Shown here: one piece after another, positions 8,500-18,196 of the stretch
How the letters are laid out: the number at the start of each line of letters is the position of its first letter
How positions within the stretch are numbered: position 1 is the stretch's first letter
DNA from: CAZSHX01 sp964606895
GTDB taxonomy: Bacteria; Bacteroidota; Ignavibacteria; Kapaibacteriales; UBA2268
DNA: 64,000 nt
Assembly (NCBI GenBank): GCA_964606895.1
Contig: CAZSHX010000014.1
Location: forward strand, 1 to 64,000
Direction of reading: 5' to 3'
The notes under the pieces: generated by a model
The model's database searches: none
Told to the model about the DNA's origin: nothing
The model's input: the letters and a program-made list of their open reading frames with translations, nothing else
Program-made: the position numbers and the translations under genes

Positions 8500-9642
8500 T
8501 TAAACATTTGATGCGTGTAATCCGAAAAAGGATGAAATGGTTTCAGCCATATTCTTCAGAGATACTATCTCATTGACAATACCGGCTTCAATAATTGATT
8601 TTGTCATACCTGCAACAACACATGTATCAGGGTCCTGAGCCATTACGTAACCTCCGGCTTCTGAAAGAATTCTCAAACCTCGTAAACCATCATTACCCAT
8701 ACCTGTCATATTGATACCTACAGCATTTTTACCGAATGCATTGGTAACAGAAGTCATTAAATGGTCAACGGATGGTTTATATAATGAATCTACTCGTTCG
8801 TCATTAACAATAATCCTTAAGCTCTTGTTTACTGCCATTTGCAAACCACCCGGGGCTAAATAGACATGACCGGGTAGCATTTTCTCATCATTTACAGCTT
8901 CAGAAACAGAAAGTTCCGACATCGAATTAAGTCTGGCGGCTAATGAATTTGTAAAAAAGGGCGGCATGTGCTGAGCAATAACAATAGGAACAGGAATTTC
9001 GCCTGAAATAGCTTTCATAACCTGCTGAAGTGCAACAGGACCTCCAGTACTAATCCCAATAGCAATAATCCTGATTTCAGTAGAAAATGGTTTTTTGCGT
9101 TCAAGTATTTGTCTTCCGCTTTGAACAGTAGTCGAATCTCCGGATTTTCTGATTGAAGGCAATTCTTTTTTGGGACTTTCTGGATCAGATTTGGAATTTT
9201 GCATTGCCCTTAGTAGTCTTCTTCTGATAAAGCTGTTTTTTATATCAGAGTTAGAACCTACAAGACGGACTTTTTGAATTAGCTCATCCTTCATGCTGTC
9301 CATTTCACGAAAAGCAGTCTTTTTAGTCAAAAAATCCACAGCTCCCACTGACAATGCTTCCATTGTCGCATCAGCTCCTTCAGTAGTTAAGGTGCTAACC
9401 ATAATAATCGGAGTAGGACATTGTTTCATAATTTCAGCAACTGCCTGAATACCATTCATAACCGGCATTTCGATATCCATAGTAATTACATCGGGCTGAC
9501 ATTTACAAGCTTTTAAAACTGCTTCTTTTCCATCTCGTGCAGTTTCAACCACTTCAATATCACCGTCCGATTTTAAAATTCTTGAAATGGCATCACGCAT
9601 AAAATATGAGTCATCAACAACAAGTACTTTTATTTTTTCCAT
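8500..9642 (-). CDS. cheB: Chemotaxis protein-glutamate methylesterase CheB
   Basis: Removes methyl groups from chemoreceptor glutamates, resetting adaptation; also deamidates glutamines. 380 residues. The N-terminal receiver (1-120) has Asp10, Asp11 and phospho-acceptor Asp56, plus Thr/Ser84 and Lys107. A basic Ser-rich linker (about 130-187) leads to the esterase domain, with catalytic Ser198 (GISTGGP), His225 (AQHMPP) and an Asp in MTGMGNDG near 321. No other chemotaxis genes are in the window, so it may serve a distant receptor cluster or a chemosensory system with another output. Confidence 0.95.
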   Translation of the reverse strand: MEKIKVLVVDDSYFMRDAISRILKSDGDIEVVETARDGKEAVLKACKCQPDVITMDIEMPVMNGIQAVAEIMKQCPTPIIMVSTLTTEGADATMEALSVGAVDFLTKKTAFREMDSMKDELIQKVRLVGSNSDIKNSFIRRRLLRAMQNSKSDPESPKKELPSIRKSGDSTTVQSGRQILERKKPFSTEIRIIAIGISTGGPVALQQVMKAISGEIPVPIVIAQHMPPFFTNSLAARLNSMSELSVSEAVNDEKMLPGHVYLAPGGLQMAVNKSLRIIVNDERVDSLYKPSVDHLMTSVTNAFGKNAVGINMTGMGNDGLRGLRILSEAGGYVMAQDPDTCVVAGMTKSIIEAGIVNEIVSLKNMAETISSFFGLHASNV

Positions 9643-9916
9643 ATTAACAGATATTCAATTGAAATAAAATCCAACTTAATAATTTTTTTCTTGAAAACAA
9701 AAGGATTAATTGAATTTTCAATATTCAAAGAATTTGAAATATTAGTTATTATTTCGTAAGCCGTAACTATTCATAAGGTTGACAGTCTTTAATCAGACTT
9801 TTGAGTTCTATTTGAGGTAACTTTGTGTTTATCGTTCAAGATTTCTCGAAATAAAAGAAATTTGAATCCGTTTATACAGCCGATTTTATTGTATATTTTG
9901 TTAACTTGGATTTTGA

Positions 9917-11314
9917 ATGAAAAATAATTTTATTGACGAAGAAAAATTTCATGAACTGATAATAAAAAATGAGAATCCCTCTATTGATAAAGTACAGGAA
10001 ATATTGTCCAAAGCCAAAGAAATTAAAGGCTTAACCATAGAAGACGTTGCTGTTCTCATAAATATTACCGATAATGAACAAAGACAATTACTTAATGATA
10101 CTGCAAGCTATATCAAAGGTGAAATCTATGGAAACAGACTCGTTTTGTTTGCTCCGCTTTATGTTTCTAATTTCTGTTCAAATAATTGTCTTTATTGCGG
10201 TTTTCGAGCCGACAATAATTCCATTATTCGGAATGTCCTCTCAATCGAGGAAATTAAGGAAGAAACTCTTGCTATTTTGAAGCAAGGTCATAAAAGAGTT
10301 TTGATGCTGATGGGTGAACACCATAAAGGTTGCACTCTTGATTATTTCATTGAAACAATCTCGGCTGTTTATTCTGTAAAAGATGAAAAAGGAAGCAGTA
10401 TTCGCAGGGTAAATGTTGAGATTGCACCTCTTAGTGATGAGGAATTCCAAAGGTTTAATAAAGTTCCGATTGGGACTTATACCGTTTTTCAGGAAACTTA
10501 CCATAAGGAAACCTACAAAACAATGCATCCATCGGGGAAAAAATCAGATTATGACTGGCGTTTGGAAACTATGGACAGAGCTCTTTCGAACGGTTTGCAT
10601 GATGTTGGAATCGGTGCTTTGTTCGGATTGTATGACTATCGTTTCGAAGTGTTGTCATTATTGGCACATGCCAAGCATTTGGATGAAACTTTCAACGTTG
10701 GACCTCATACTATTTCCATTCCCAGAATCAGACCTGCAAGCAATGCTCCTGCCTCACACGATTTAAAATGGACAGTATCTGACGAAGATTTCAAAAAATT
10801 GGTTGCAGTTATTCGTTGTGCAGTTCCTTACACAGGAATGATACTTTCAACCAGAGAACCTGAATATCTTAGAACTGAATTGTTCAATCTGGGTATATCA
10901 CAAATCAGTGCAGGTTCCAAAACCTCAATTGGAGGTTATAAAAAAGCACTCGATGAAGTAGAGGATTCAGGACAGTTTTCTTTAAACGATTGCCGTTCCT
11001 CGGGTGAAGTTATTCAGGATGTTATTAAGGGAGGATATGTTCCTTCATTCTGTACAGGTTGCTATCGCTTGGGAAGAGTTGGTCAGGATTTCATGGATCT
11101 TGCTAAACCGGGTCTTATCAAACTTCATTGTCTTCCTAATGCGTTAACGACTTTGAAAGAATATCTTAATGATTATGCAACTGATGAGACAAAAAAACTC
11201 GGGGAAGAACTTATTGAATCTCAACTCCTTGAAATTCCTAACGTAGCGGTTCAAAATAAAACAAAAGAGTTCCTGGACAGGATAGAAAATGGCGAAAGAG
11301 ATTTATATTTTTGA
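9917..11314 (+). CDS. hydG: [FeFe] hydrogenase H-cluster radical SAM maturase HydG
   Basis: Splits tyrosine into p-cresol, CN- and CO to build the Fe(CO)2CN synthon of the H-cluster. 465 residues, the normal length. The radical SAM cluster is CX3CX2C at Cys87, Cys91 and Cys94 (NNCLYCGF). The HydG-specific second cluster site is the C-terminal CX2CX22C at Cys379, Cys382 and Cys405 (CTGCYRLGR ... LHC). First gene of the maturation cluster, followed without a gap by a capA-like gene. hydE lies 2.4 kb downstream; hydF is not in the window. Confidence 0.96.
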   Translation: MKNNFIDEEKFHELIIKNENPSIDKVQEILSKAKEIKGLTIEDVAVLINITDNEQRQLLNDTASYIKGEIYGNRLVLFAPLYVSNFCSNNCLYCGFRADNNSIIRNVLSIEEIKEETLAILKQGHKRVLMLMGEHHKGCTLDYFIETISAVYSVKDEKGSSIRRVNVEIAPLSDEEFQRFNKVPIGTYTVFQETYHKETYKTMHPSGKKSDYDWRLETMDRALSNGLHDVGIGALFGLYDYRFEVLSLLAHAKHLDETFNVGPHTISIPRIRPASNAPASHDLKWTVSDEDFKKLVAVIRCAVPYTGMILSTREPEYLRTELFNLGISQISAGSKTSIGGYKKALDEVEDSGQFSLNDCRSSGEVIQDVIKGGYVPSFCTGCYRLGRVGQDFMDLAKPGLIKLHCLPNALTTLKEYLNDYATDETKKLGEELIESQLLEIPNVAVQNKTKEFLDRIENGERDLYF

Positions 11315-11334
11315 GAAAGTCAATAGTTAATTTA

Positions 11335-12420
11335 ATGATGCAACCAAATAGAAAACCATTTTCGATAGCTAAGGAAAATTTTTTTCTTCTTTCTGTTATT
11401 TGTTTTTTTTGTGTTAATCAGGCAATATTTTCTCAAATCAGAATAAAAGCTGTTGGCGACATCATGCTTGGTTCGATTACTCCAACAAAGATTATTCCCG
11501 GAGATGGTGGTAAATGTTTTGTTAATTCAATCGGAAAGTATTTGAAAGATGGAGATATATTATTTGGTAATCTCGAAGGTGCTTTGATTGAAGAAGGAAT
11601 GAAAGCTGACAAATGTTCCGATTCTTCCAGAGCAAAAGGTGTTTGCTATGAATTCGGCATGCCTTCGAATATAGCCGGATCTCTTAAAGAAATGGGATTT
11701 ACAATTTTGAATCTTGACAATAATCATTCTCTGGATTATGGAAACGAGGGTTATGAAAATACAAAAAAGAAATTAGCATCCCTTGGAATTTCTTATTGCC
11801 CTCCGAAAGGACATTCTTATTATTTGATTAAAGGTAAAAGAATTGCTGTTGCCGCGTTTGGCTTTGAAAACTATTCTAATGAAATTTTTGATTTAGAAAC
11901 TGTTAAAGCTGTTATCTCGAAACTTAAAGCAAGTCATGATATTGTAATCGCTTCTTTTCATAGTGGAGCTGAAGGTAAAAATGCATCACATACTTCTAAT
12001 AAAACAGAAATTTTCCTTGGGGAAAACAGAGGAAACGTTGTTCAATTCGCACATACAGCCGTTGATGCCGGTGCTTCAATGGTAATTGGTCATGGTCCGC
12101 ATGTTTTAAGGGCTGTGGAATTGTATAAAAATAAATTAATTGCTTATTCACTTGGAAATTTTCTTACCTATGGTAATTTCAATATTTCAGGGCTAAATGG
12201 GTCTTCTGTTATTCTTGATTGTGTAATTGACCAAAACACAGGTAACTTTATAAAAGGCAGTCTAATTCCTGTAGAACAACATAAACCGGGTATCCCGTGT
12301 TTTGACGAAGAAAAATCAGGAATCAAACAAATAATCAAATTATCTGAGGAGGATTTTCCTGAACAGGATTTGATTATTGATGAAAAGGGAAATTTATCCA
12401 TTAAATTTGGAAAAAAATGA
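11335..12420 (+). CDS. CapA-family exported metallophosphatase-like protein
   Basis: 361 residues from ATG 11335; a TTG at 11311 overlapping the hydG stop is an alternative. The signal peptide covers about residues 10-35 (FFLLSVICFFCVNQAIFS). The body follows the CapA/poly-gamma-glutamate synthesis fold: KAVGDIMLGS, GNLEGALI, LDNNHSLDYG, SFHSGAEG, GHGPHVLRAVE and YSLGNFL. These Asp, Asn and His residues are the metal-site positions of the calcineurin-like family. Function in this organism is unknown. Its position between hydG and hydE is not explained by hydrogenase biosynthesis. It overlaps the next gene by 4 bp. Confidence 0.85.
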   Translation: MMQPNRKPFSIAKENFFLLSVICFFCVNQAIFSQIRIKAVGDIMLGSITPTKIIPGDGGKCFVNSIGKYLKDGDILFGNLEGALIEEGMKADKCSDSSRAKGVCYEFGMPSNIAGSLKEMGFTILNLDNNHSLDYGNEGYENTKKKLASLGISYCPPKGHSYYLIKGKRIAVAAFGFENYSNEIFDLETVKAVISKLKASHDIVIASFHSGAEGKNASHTSNKTEIFLGENRGNVVQFAHTAVDAGASMVIGHGPHVLRAVELYKNKLIAYSLGNFLTYGNFNISGLNGSSVILDCVIDQNTGNFIKGSLIPVEQHKPGIPCFDEEKSGIKQIIKLSEEDFPEQDLIIDEKGNLSIKFGKK

Positions 12421-13670
12421 AAGAAATAAAACGTAAAAACCCAATACTACCAATTTTCTTGACAATATTTATTGATTTGTTGGGGGTTGGTATTATTATT
12501 CCAATTCTGGCTCCTCTGATTCTAAAGAATGAAACAGGAATTTTTGGTTTAGATGTAATATACTCAACCAGAACTATCATTTTTGGTTTATTGCTTGGTT
12601 CATACCCGATTGCACAGTTCATTACCAATCCGATTGTTGGTGCACTTTCAGATATTTACGGCAGAAGAAAAATACTTATTTATTCTGTTGCATTCACTGC
12701 ATTGGGGTATTTTATTCTTGCATTTGGAGTCTTTTCAAACAGCCTGTTGCTGATTTTTATCGGAAGAATTATTCCGGGGTTAGCTTCAGGAAATATTACT
12801 ATCGCCTTCTCTGCTATAGCAGATGTGAGTGATGAAAAAAGTAAAGCAAAGAATTTTGGTTTAATCGGTATGGCTTTTGGACTGGGATTTATCATAGGTC
12901 CATTTATTGGCGGGGAACTTGCAAATCATAATTTGATTTCATGGTTTACTTTTGATACTCCGTTTTTAGCTTCAGGATTTCTTGCTCTAATCAATTTGGT
13001 AGTTGTTTACTACAATTTCCCTGAAACATTAGAGCTCAAGAGAAAGATTAAGATAAGCTTATTAACCGGAGTCAGAAATATTAACAAGGCTTTCTCATTT
13101 CCAACATTACGTAATATGTTCATTATTGTATTCATTAATGCATTTGGATTTACATTTTTTACCCAGTTCTTCATCGTGTTGCTCATGGGAAAATTTGGAT
13201 ATAAACAGGAAGATATCGGAATTTTCTTCGGTTATCTTGGTATTTGGGTAGTTATTATGCAAGGTGGTGTTCTGCGTTATCTATCGAAATATATGAAACC
13301 GGAAAAAATGGTACTAATATCGCTGCCGGTTCTGGCAATAGCCTTGATTGCTATGGTGATACCCAATAATGTATTTTACTTGTTTTTAATTATTCCGTTC
13401 ATGTCGTTTGGTCAGGGTTTATCCTTTTCAGCATCAAATGCAATAATCTCTAATCTCGGTGGAGCAAATATTCAGGGTGAAATTCTTGGGATTTCGCAGT
13501 CAATGAATGCTTTGGCTCAGGCACTTCCTGCACTTGTAGGAGGTTTTCTTGTTGCCCAGAACTTTTATATTCCATCATTTGTTGCTGGTGGATGTGCATT
13601 GATAGGGTGGCTTTTGTTTATCTTGCTTTATAGGGAGAAAAAGATTCACAAATTTGTCGTTGAAGATTAA
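12417..13670 (+). CDS. MFS transporter, TetA/multidrug-like
   Basis: 417 residues with about twelve membrane helices. The N-terminal motif IFIDLLGVGIIIPILAPLI and motif A, GALSDIYGRRKILI, are those of the DHA1 drug:H+ antiporter group (TetA relatives). A proton-driven efflux role is inferred from family; the substrate is unknown. ATG overlaps the capA-like stop (ATGA), indicating translational coupling. It lies inside the hyd maturation cluster. Confidence 0.88.
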   Translation: MKEIKRKNPILPIFLTIFIDLLGVGIIIPILAPLILKNETGIFGLDVIYSTRTIIFGLLLGSYPIAQFITNPIVGALSDIYGRRKILIYSVAFTALGYFILAFGVFSNSLLLIFIGRIIPGLASGNITIAFSAIADVSDEKSKAKNFGLIGMAFGLGFIIGPFIGGELANHNLISWFTFDTPFLASGFLALINLVVVYYNFPETLELKRKIKISLLTGVRNINKAFSFPTLRNMFIIVFINAFGFTFFTQFFIVLLMGKFGYKQEDIGIFFGYLGIWVVIMQGGVLRYLSKYMKPEKMVLISLPVLAIALIAMVIPNNVFYLFLIIPFMSFGQGLSFSASNAIISNLGGANIQGEILGISQSMNALAQALPALVGGFLVAQNFYIPSFVAGGCALIGWLLFILLYREKKIHKFVVED

Positions 13671-13691
13671 TTAGAAAAATAAAATTTGAAA

Positions 13692-14789
13692 ATGGATATA
13701 GATACAATACTCGAAAAATCAATTCTCACAAAAGAAGATATTGTCTCGCTTCTTTCAGTTGATGAAAAGTCTGAATTGGAACAGATTCGGAAAAAAGCGT
13801 ATCAGGTTATGAAAGATAATATAGGAGAAAATGTTTATCTCAGAGGGCTTGTCGAGTTTTCGAATTATTGCGTAAATGATTGTTATTATTGTGGTATCCG
13901 AAAAAGCAATCATAATGTCGAAAGATATACTCTTGAAAAAGATGAAATTGTCGAAGCGGCTGTCTGGTGTTCCGAACAAGGTTATGGTTCTTTTGTTTTG
14001 CAATCGGGTGAAAGGAGCGACGAGAAGTTTATTGATTATGTTGAAGATTTAGTAAAAACCATCAAGAACAAAACAATTTCCGAAAAACAACCCGAAGGAT
14101 TAGGCATTACTCTTTGTGTGGGAGAACAAACAGAAGATACATATCAAAGATTTTTCGATGCAGGTTCTCACAGATATTTACTAAGAATTGAAACAAGCAC
14201 TCCTAAATTGTATAGTCAGCTTCATCCTGCTGAACAGAGTTTTGAAAAAAGAATTGAATGTCTCAGATTACTCAAAAAAATCGGATTTCAGGTTGGTACA
14301 GGCGTTATGATAGGATTCCCGGGTCAGACTTTAAAACAGCTTGCAAATGATATTCTCTTTTTCAGGGATATGGATATTGACATGATTGGTATGGGGCCTT
14401 TTATTGTTCATAACCAAACTCAATATGCAAATCTATCAGAAGAATATGCTTCAAGGAAAGAAGAAATTTATAGATTAGCTTTAAAAATGATAGGTGTCAC
14501 CAGAATTGTTCTTAAAGATGTTAATATTGCATCCACTACTGCCCTTCAAGCTATGTATCCTATGGGCAGAGAGCAGGGTTTGCTGTTTGGTGCCAACATT
14601 ATTATGCCAATGCTGACTCCTACAAGAGTTAGACAACAATATCAGCTTTATGAAGGAAAACCATGTCTCGATGAGTTTTCTTCTGATTGTTTCGAATGTA
14701 TTCAGCATCGAATTGAATCAACAGGCAGGAAAGTTGCTTTAAATGAATGGGGCGATTCGAGACATTTTCTGAATAATTTAATTGATTAA
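13692..14789 (+). CDS. hydE: [FeFe] hydrogenase H-cluster radical SAM maturase HydE
   Basis: Radical SAM enzyme acting on the HydG-derived iron synthon during assembly of the 2Fe subcluster. 365 residues from ATG 13692; a TTG two codons earlier is less likely. The CX3CX2C cluster is at Cys60, Cys64 and Cys67 (VNDCYYCGIR). Downstream are RYTLEKDEIVEAA, the SAM-binding glycine stretch TGVMIGFPGQT, and the conserved MPMLTPTRVRQQY near the end. It is 21 bp after the MFS gene, and its end is 28 bp from the chosen aspA start. Confidence 0.95.
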   Translation: MDIDTILEKSILTKEDIVSLLSVDEKSELEQIRKKAYQVMKDNIGENVYLRGLVEFSNYCVNDCYYCGIRKSNHNVERYTLEKDEIVEAAVWCSEQGYGSFVLQSGERSDEKFIDYVEDLVKTIKNKTISEKQPEGLGITLCVGEQTEDTYQRFFDAGSHRYLLRIETSTPKLYSQLHPAEQSFEKRIECLRLLKKIGFQVGTGVMIGFPGQTLKQLANDILFFRDMDIDMIGMGPFIVHNQTQYANLSEEYASRKEEIYRLALKMIGVTRIVLKDVNIASTTALQAMYPMGREQGLLFGANIIMPMLTPTRVRQQYQLYEGKPCLDEFSSDCFECIQHRIESTGRKVALNEWGDSRHFLNNLID

Positions 14790-14817
14790 CGATTTATTTC
14801 AATTTACTTCTAAAGCC

Positions 14818-16191
14818 ATGAAATTCAGGACTGAAAAAGATTCATTAGGGGAACTCCAAATACGGGAGGATGTATATTGGGGTATCCATACAGAACGTTC
14901 ATTGATGAATTTCAAAATATCAGGCTACAAAGTTCCTGAAAGTCTTATTCAAGCTCTGGGAATGGTTAAAAAAGCCTGCCTGCAGACCAATATAGAACTT
15001 GGCTTCATAAGTAGTAACCTTTCAGAACCGATTAATCATGCTTGTGATGAGGTAATATCAGGGAATTTAAATTCAAATTTTCCCTTGGATGCTTTGCAAG
15101 GTGGAGCAGGAACTTCTACAAACATGAATATTAACGAAGTAATTGCAAACAGAGCTCTTGAAATGCTCGGTCATGAAAAAGGTGATTACGGAATAATAAA
15201 TCCTATTGAACACATCAACCTTCACCAATCCACAAATGATGTTTACCCGACTGCATTAAAAATTGCCGGTATTTTTGGTTTTCGGAATTTGAGCAGTTCG
15301 ATTGCCGAGTTGCAGGGTGCATTACAGATAAAAGAAACAGAGTTTTCAAAATATGTTATGCTGGGCAGAACTGAAATGCAGGATGCAGTTCCTATGACAA
15401 TGGGAGCTCAGTTCTCATCATTTGCAGAAGCGATTGCCCGTGACCGATGGCGAACATTCAAATGCGAGGAAAGGTTAAGAACTGTAAATATCGGTGGTAC
15501 CGCTATCGGAACAGGTTTGACCGCACCGAAAAACTATATTTTTCTTGTTATAGAAAAGCTCAGACTCGTTACGGGTTTAGGTCTTTCGCGTGCTGAACAG
15601 GTCATGGATCAAACTGCCAATTCAGATGTTTTCGTTGAAGTATTCGGGATGTTAAATGCAAATGCTGTCAATATAATCAAAATCTCCAATGACCTACGTT
15701 TACTCCATTATTTAAAAGAGATAGAACTGTCTTCAGTCCAAACGGGTTCATCCATTATGCCGGGGAAAATCAATCCTGTTATTATCGAAGCGGCAATCGG
15801 TACTGCAATGAAAGTTCTTTCCAATGGCGAATTGCTTAATCAATGTGCTTCACGTGGTTCAAACCAAATTAATGAGTTTTTGCCACTAATTGCTTTTGCT
15901 CTTCTCGAATCCCTTGAATTGATTAAAAAAATAAATAGAATATTAGCAGAGCATGTGCTTGGTATTAAAGCAAATCCTGAAATTGCTCGGGACAGATTCG
16001 AAAAAAGTGAAATGATTATAACTGCTTTTTTACCAATAATCGGATATGACAAAGCTGAGGATTTAGTTGCTGAGTTCAAAACTTCAGGAGAAGTAAATTT
16101 CAAAACTTTTTTAAAAACTAAAATTGATTCTGATTTAGTTGATAAAACATTATCTCCTGATTCATTAATGATGCTTGGATACCGAAATTGA
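14818..16191 (+). CDS. aspA: Aspartate ammonia-lyase
   Basis: Reversibly converts L-aspartate to fumarate and ammonium. 457 residues from ATG 14818. A TTG at 14782 would overlap hydE, but family members begin with the KFRTEKDSLGE block right after the ATG. Class II fumarase/aspartase motifs are present: GGAGTSTNMNINEVIANRA, the Thr/Ser-Asn motif in HQSTNDVYPT, GRTEMQDAVPMT, and the signature loop GSSIMPGKINPVI with the catalytic serine. Other bacteria are also said to carry aspA beside hyd maturation genes (recollection, not checked); a supply role for maturation is speculative. Confidence 0.93.
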   Translation: MKFRTEKDSLGELQIREDVYWGIHTERSLMNFKISGYKVPESLIQALGMVKKACLQTNIELGFISSNLSEPINHACDEVISGNLNSNFPLDALQGGAGTSTNMNINEVIANRALEMLGHEKGDYGIINPIEHINLHQSTNDVYPTALKIAGIFGFRNLSSSIAELQGALQIKETEFSKYVMLGRTEMQDAVPMTMGAQFSSFAEAIARDRWRTFKCEERLRTVNIGGTAIGTGLTAPKNYIFLVIEKLRLVTGLGLSRAEQVMDQTANSDVFVEVFGMLNANAVNIIKISNDLRLLHYLKEIELSSVQTGSSIMPGKINPVIIEAAIGTAMKVLSNGELLNQCASRGSNQINEFLPLIAFALLESLELIKKINRILAEHVLGIKANPEIARDRFEKSEMIITAFLPIIGYDKAEDLVAEFKTSGEVNFKTFLKTKIDSDLVDKTLSPDSLMMLGYRN

Positions 16192-16198
16192 GAAAATC

Positions 16199-16789
16199 AT
16201 GAAAAGAAATCTTATAAAGAATGTAACTGTTTTTGCCGCTTCAAGTGATAACTGCGATGAAAGTTTTCTTTCTGCCGCAGATGCTCTTGGTATGTACCTT
16301 GCTGATAAGAAAATCAGAATATTCTATGGCGGCTGAAAAGTCGGTCTAATGGGAAGACTGGCAAATGCCGCTTTGATGAGAGATGGAGAAGTCATTGGAG
16401 TGATTCCAAATTTTCTAATGGATTTAGAACTTGGACATAATGATGTTACAGAGCTGAAAGTTGTTGAAAGCATGCATAAGCGTGAACATATTTTACTCAC
16501 AGAAGCAGAATGTATTTTTGTGTTACCCGGTGGAATAGGTACGATTGAAGAATTCATGCAGGCTATCAGCTGGAAGTATCTGAAAATTATTGATATACCT
16601 ATTATCTTAATAAACATAAATAACTATTTCCAACCTTTGATATCAATGCTTGAAAAATCAATCAGTGAAAGATTTATGGTTGAAACTTCGAGAGATTTAT
16701 ATTATATTGCAGATAGTGTAGAAGAAGCAGTTAAACTTTTGGACGTTTTCAGTATATATGAATCTAATCAAATCACAGGAATGGCTTAA
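16199..16789 (+). pseudogene. LOG-family protein gene interrupted by in-frame TGA
   Basis: Reads as a complete ~196-codon LOG-family (TIGR00730/lysine-decarboxylase-like nucleoside 5'-monophosphate phosphoribohydrolase) gene apart from one TGA at 16334-16336, codon 46. Upstream: KNVTVFAASSDNCDESFLSA ... IRIFYGG. Downstream: KVGLMGRLANAALMRDGEVIG and later LPGGIGTIEEFMQ, the family's active-site PGGxGTxxE motif. The stop falls in the highly conserved YGGG-VGLMG loop, where Gly (GGA) is expected. A shorter restart at ATG 16349 would lack the nucleotide-binding strand. It starts 8 bp after aspA and its end overlaps anmK by 32 bp. A sequencing error cannot be excluded. Confidence 0.8.
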
Positions 16790-17918
16790 AAATCCTCGTA
16801 TTGTTTGCGGCATAATGACCGGAACATCTCTTGATGGGGTTGATGTAGCGATTGCTAGGTTTGAAAAAGGCAAAACACGACATAAAATGGAAATATTGGA
16901 TTATTCAACATTTCCATTTCCAAATCTTCTTAAATCCAAAATTTTGAAATCAATCGAACAACCTGTTCCAATTTCCCTCATTGCCGAACTAAATTTTGAA
17001 CTTGCCGGTTTATATAAAAATTCAATAGAAGAATTACAACAATCAATTAAACTCAATAAAATTGAAACAGATGCAATCGGCATACATGGACAAACAGTCT
17101 GGCACGAGCCAAACGGAACTATCCCAAATACTCTGCAAATTGGGTCAGGTTCAGTTTTAGCAAATTTAACGAATAAAACTGTTGTCAGTGACTTTCGTTC
17201 AGCAGATGTTGCCCTGGGAGGTCAGGGAGCACCACTTGTTCCGATTTTTGATTATTCATTTCTTAGAAGTAAAAAAATCAATCGAGTTGCATTAAATATT
17301 GGCGGAATATCGAATATAACATATTTACCAAAGGGTTGCGAAGAAAATGCTGTCATTGCATTTGATACCGGACCCGGCAATGTGTGGATTGATTCAGCGA
17401 TGAAAATTCTTTTTAATCAAGGATATGATAATAATGGAGATACAGCATCAAAAGGTAAACTAAATATGATACTTTTGGAAAAACTGAAGTCCATTGAATA
17501 TACTTACTTAAAACCACCTAAATCTATTGGTAGAGAATTATTTAGCACTGAATACCTGATAAATATTATTGATGAAATTAAGCAATATATTGATAATAAT
17601 GAAGATATAATTAATACAATTACTTATTTTACTGCTTGGAGCATTGCTTTAAATATTAAAGAGTTTGCTTCGGCAGAATCTGAAATAATAATTTCAGGAG
17701 GAGGAGCAGAGAATAAAACTTTAGTTAATTTCCTGAAAAAAGAATTGCCAAATTCAAATATTTTGAAATCTGACGATATTGGGATACCATCTGAGGCAAA
17801 AGAGGCAATTGCTTTCGCTTATCTTACTTGGAGGACAATAGGAGGCATGCATGGTAATATTTGTTCTGTTACAGGAGCTATCAGACCTGCCATTTTAGGT
17901 TCAATATCTATAGTATAA
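16758..17918 (+). CDS. anmK: Anhydro-N-acetylmuramic acid kinase
   Basis: Phosphorylates and opens 1,6-anhydro-MurNAc from peptidoglycan turnover, giving MurNAc-6-phosphate. 386 residues. Motifs: GIMTGTSLDGVDVAIARFE (phosphate 1 loop, Asp of the active site), IGIHGQTVWHEP, DFRSADVALGGQGAPLVP, LNIGGISNITYL, AFDTGPGNVWIDS, and the C-terminal ISGGGAENKTL. All catalytic segments appear intact. The start overlaps the broken LOG frame. Last gene before a 278-bp spacer. Confidence 0.95.
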   Translation: MNLIKSQEWLKNPRIVCGIMTGTSLDGVDVAIARFEKGKTRHKMEILDYSTFPFPNLLKSKILKSIEQPVPISLIAELNFELAGLYKNSIEELQQSIKLNKIETDAIGIHGQTVWHEPNGTIPNTLQIGSGSVLANLTNKTVVSDFRSADVALGGQGAPLVPIFDYSFLRSKKINRVALNIGGISNITYLPKGCEENAVIAFDTGPGNVWIDSAMKILFNQGYDNNGDTASKGKLNMILLEKLKSIEYTYLKPPKSIGRELFSTEYLINIIDEIKQYIDNNEDIINTITYFTAWSIALNIKEFASAESEIIISGGGAENKTLVNFLKKELPNSNILKSDDIGIPSEAKEAIAFAYLTWRTIGGMHGNICSVTGAIRPAILGSISIV

Positions 17919-18122
17919 TTATTTTCATAATAAATGATATTCACATTAATATATAGTATTATTTTATAAATAGATAAAATAATATTTATCCGAGATTTAT
18001 GCTGTCCAAAAAAATGAACTAAATTTGAACACAAAAAATGTTTAATCCCTACTAATAAAATTTTCACAAAAAATTGCGATTTTTGTGAATTTATTACTTG
18101 TAAATATATTATTTTCATTAAT

Positions 18123-18154
18123 TTTGAATTCTAAGTAATTGTAAAATACATTTA
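18123..18154 (+). promoter_or_regulatory. Candidate Bacteroidota-type promoter of the hydrogenase operon
   Basis: TTTG at 18123-18126, a 20-bp spacer, then TACATTTA at 18147-18154. This is one mismatch from the Bacteroidota -33/-7 consensus TTTG-N19-21-TAnnTTTG. It lies 42 bp before the receiver gene, in an otherwise featureless AT-rich spacer (17919-18196). A ribosome site (agagg, 18184-18188) precedes ATG 18197. In DNA this AT-rich, chance matches are possible. Confidence 0.42.
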
Positions 18155-18196
18155 TTTGTGTTCTTTTAATTTTTAATAATTAATAGAGGTTTATTT

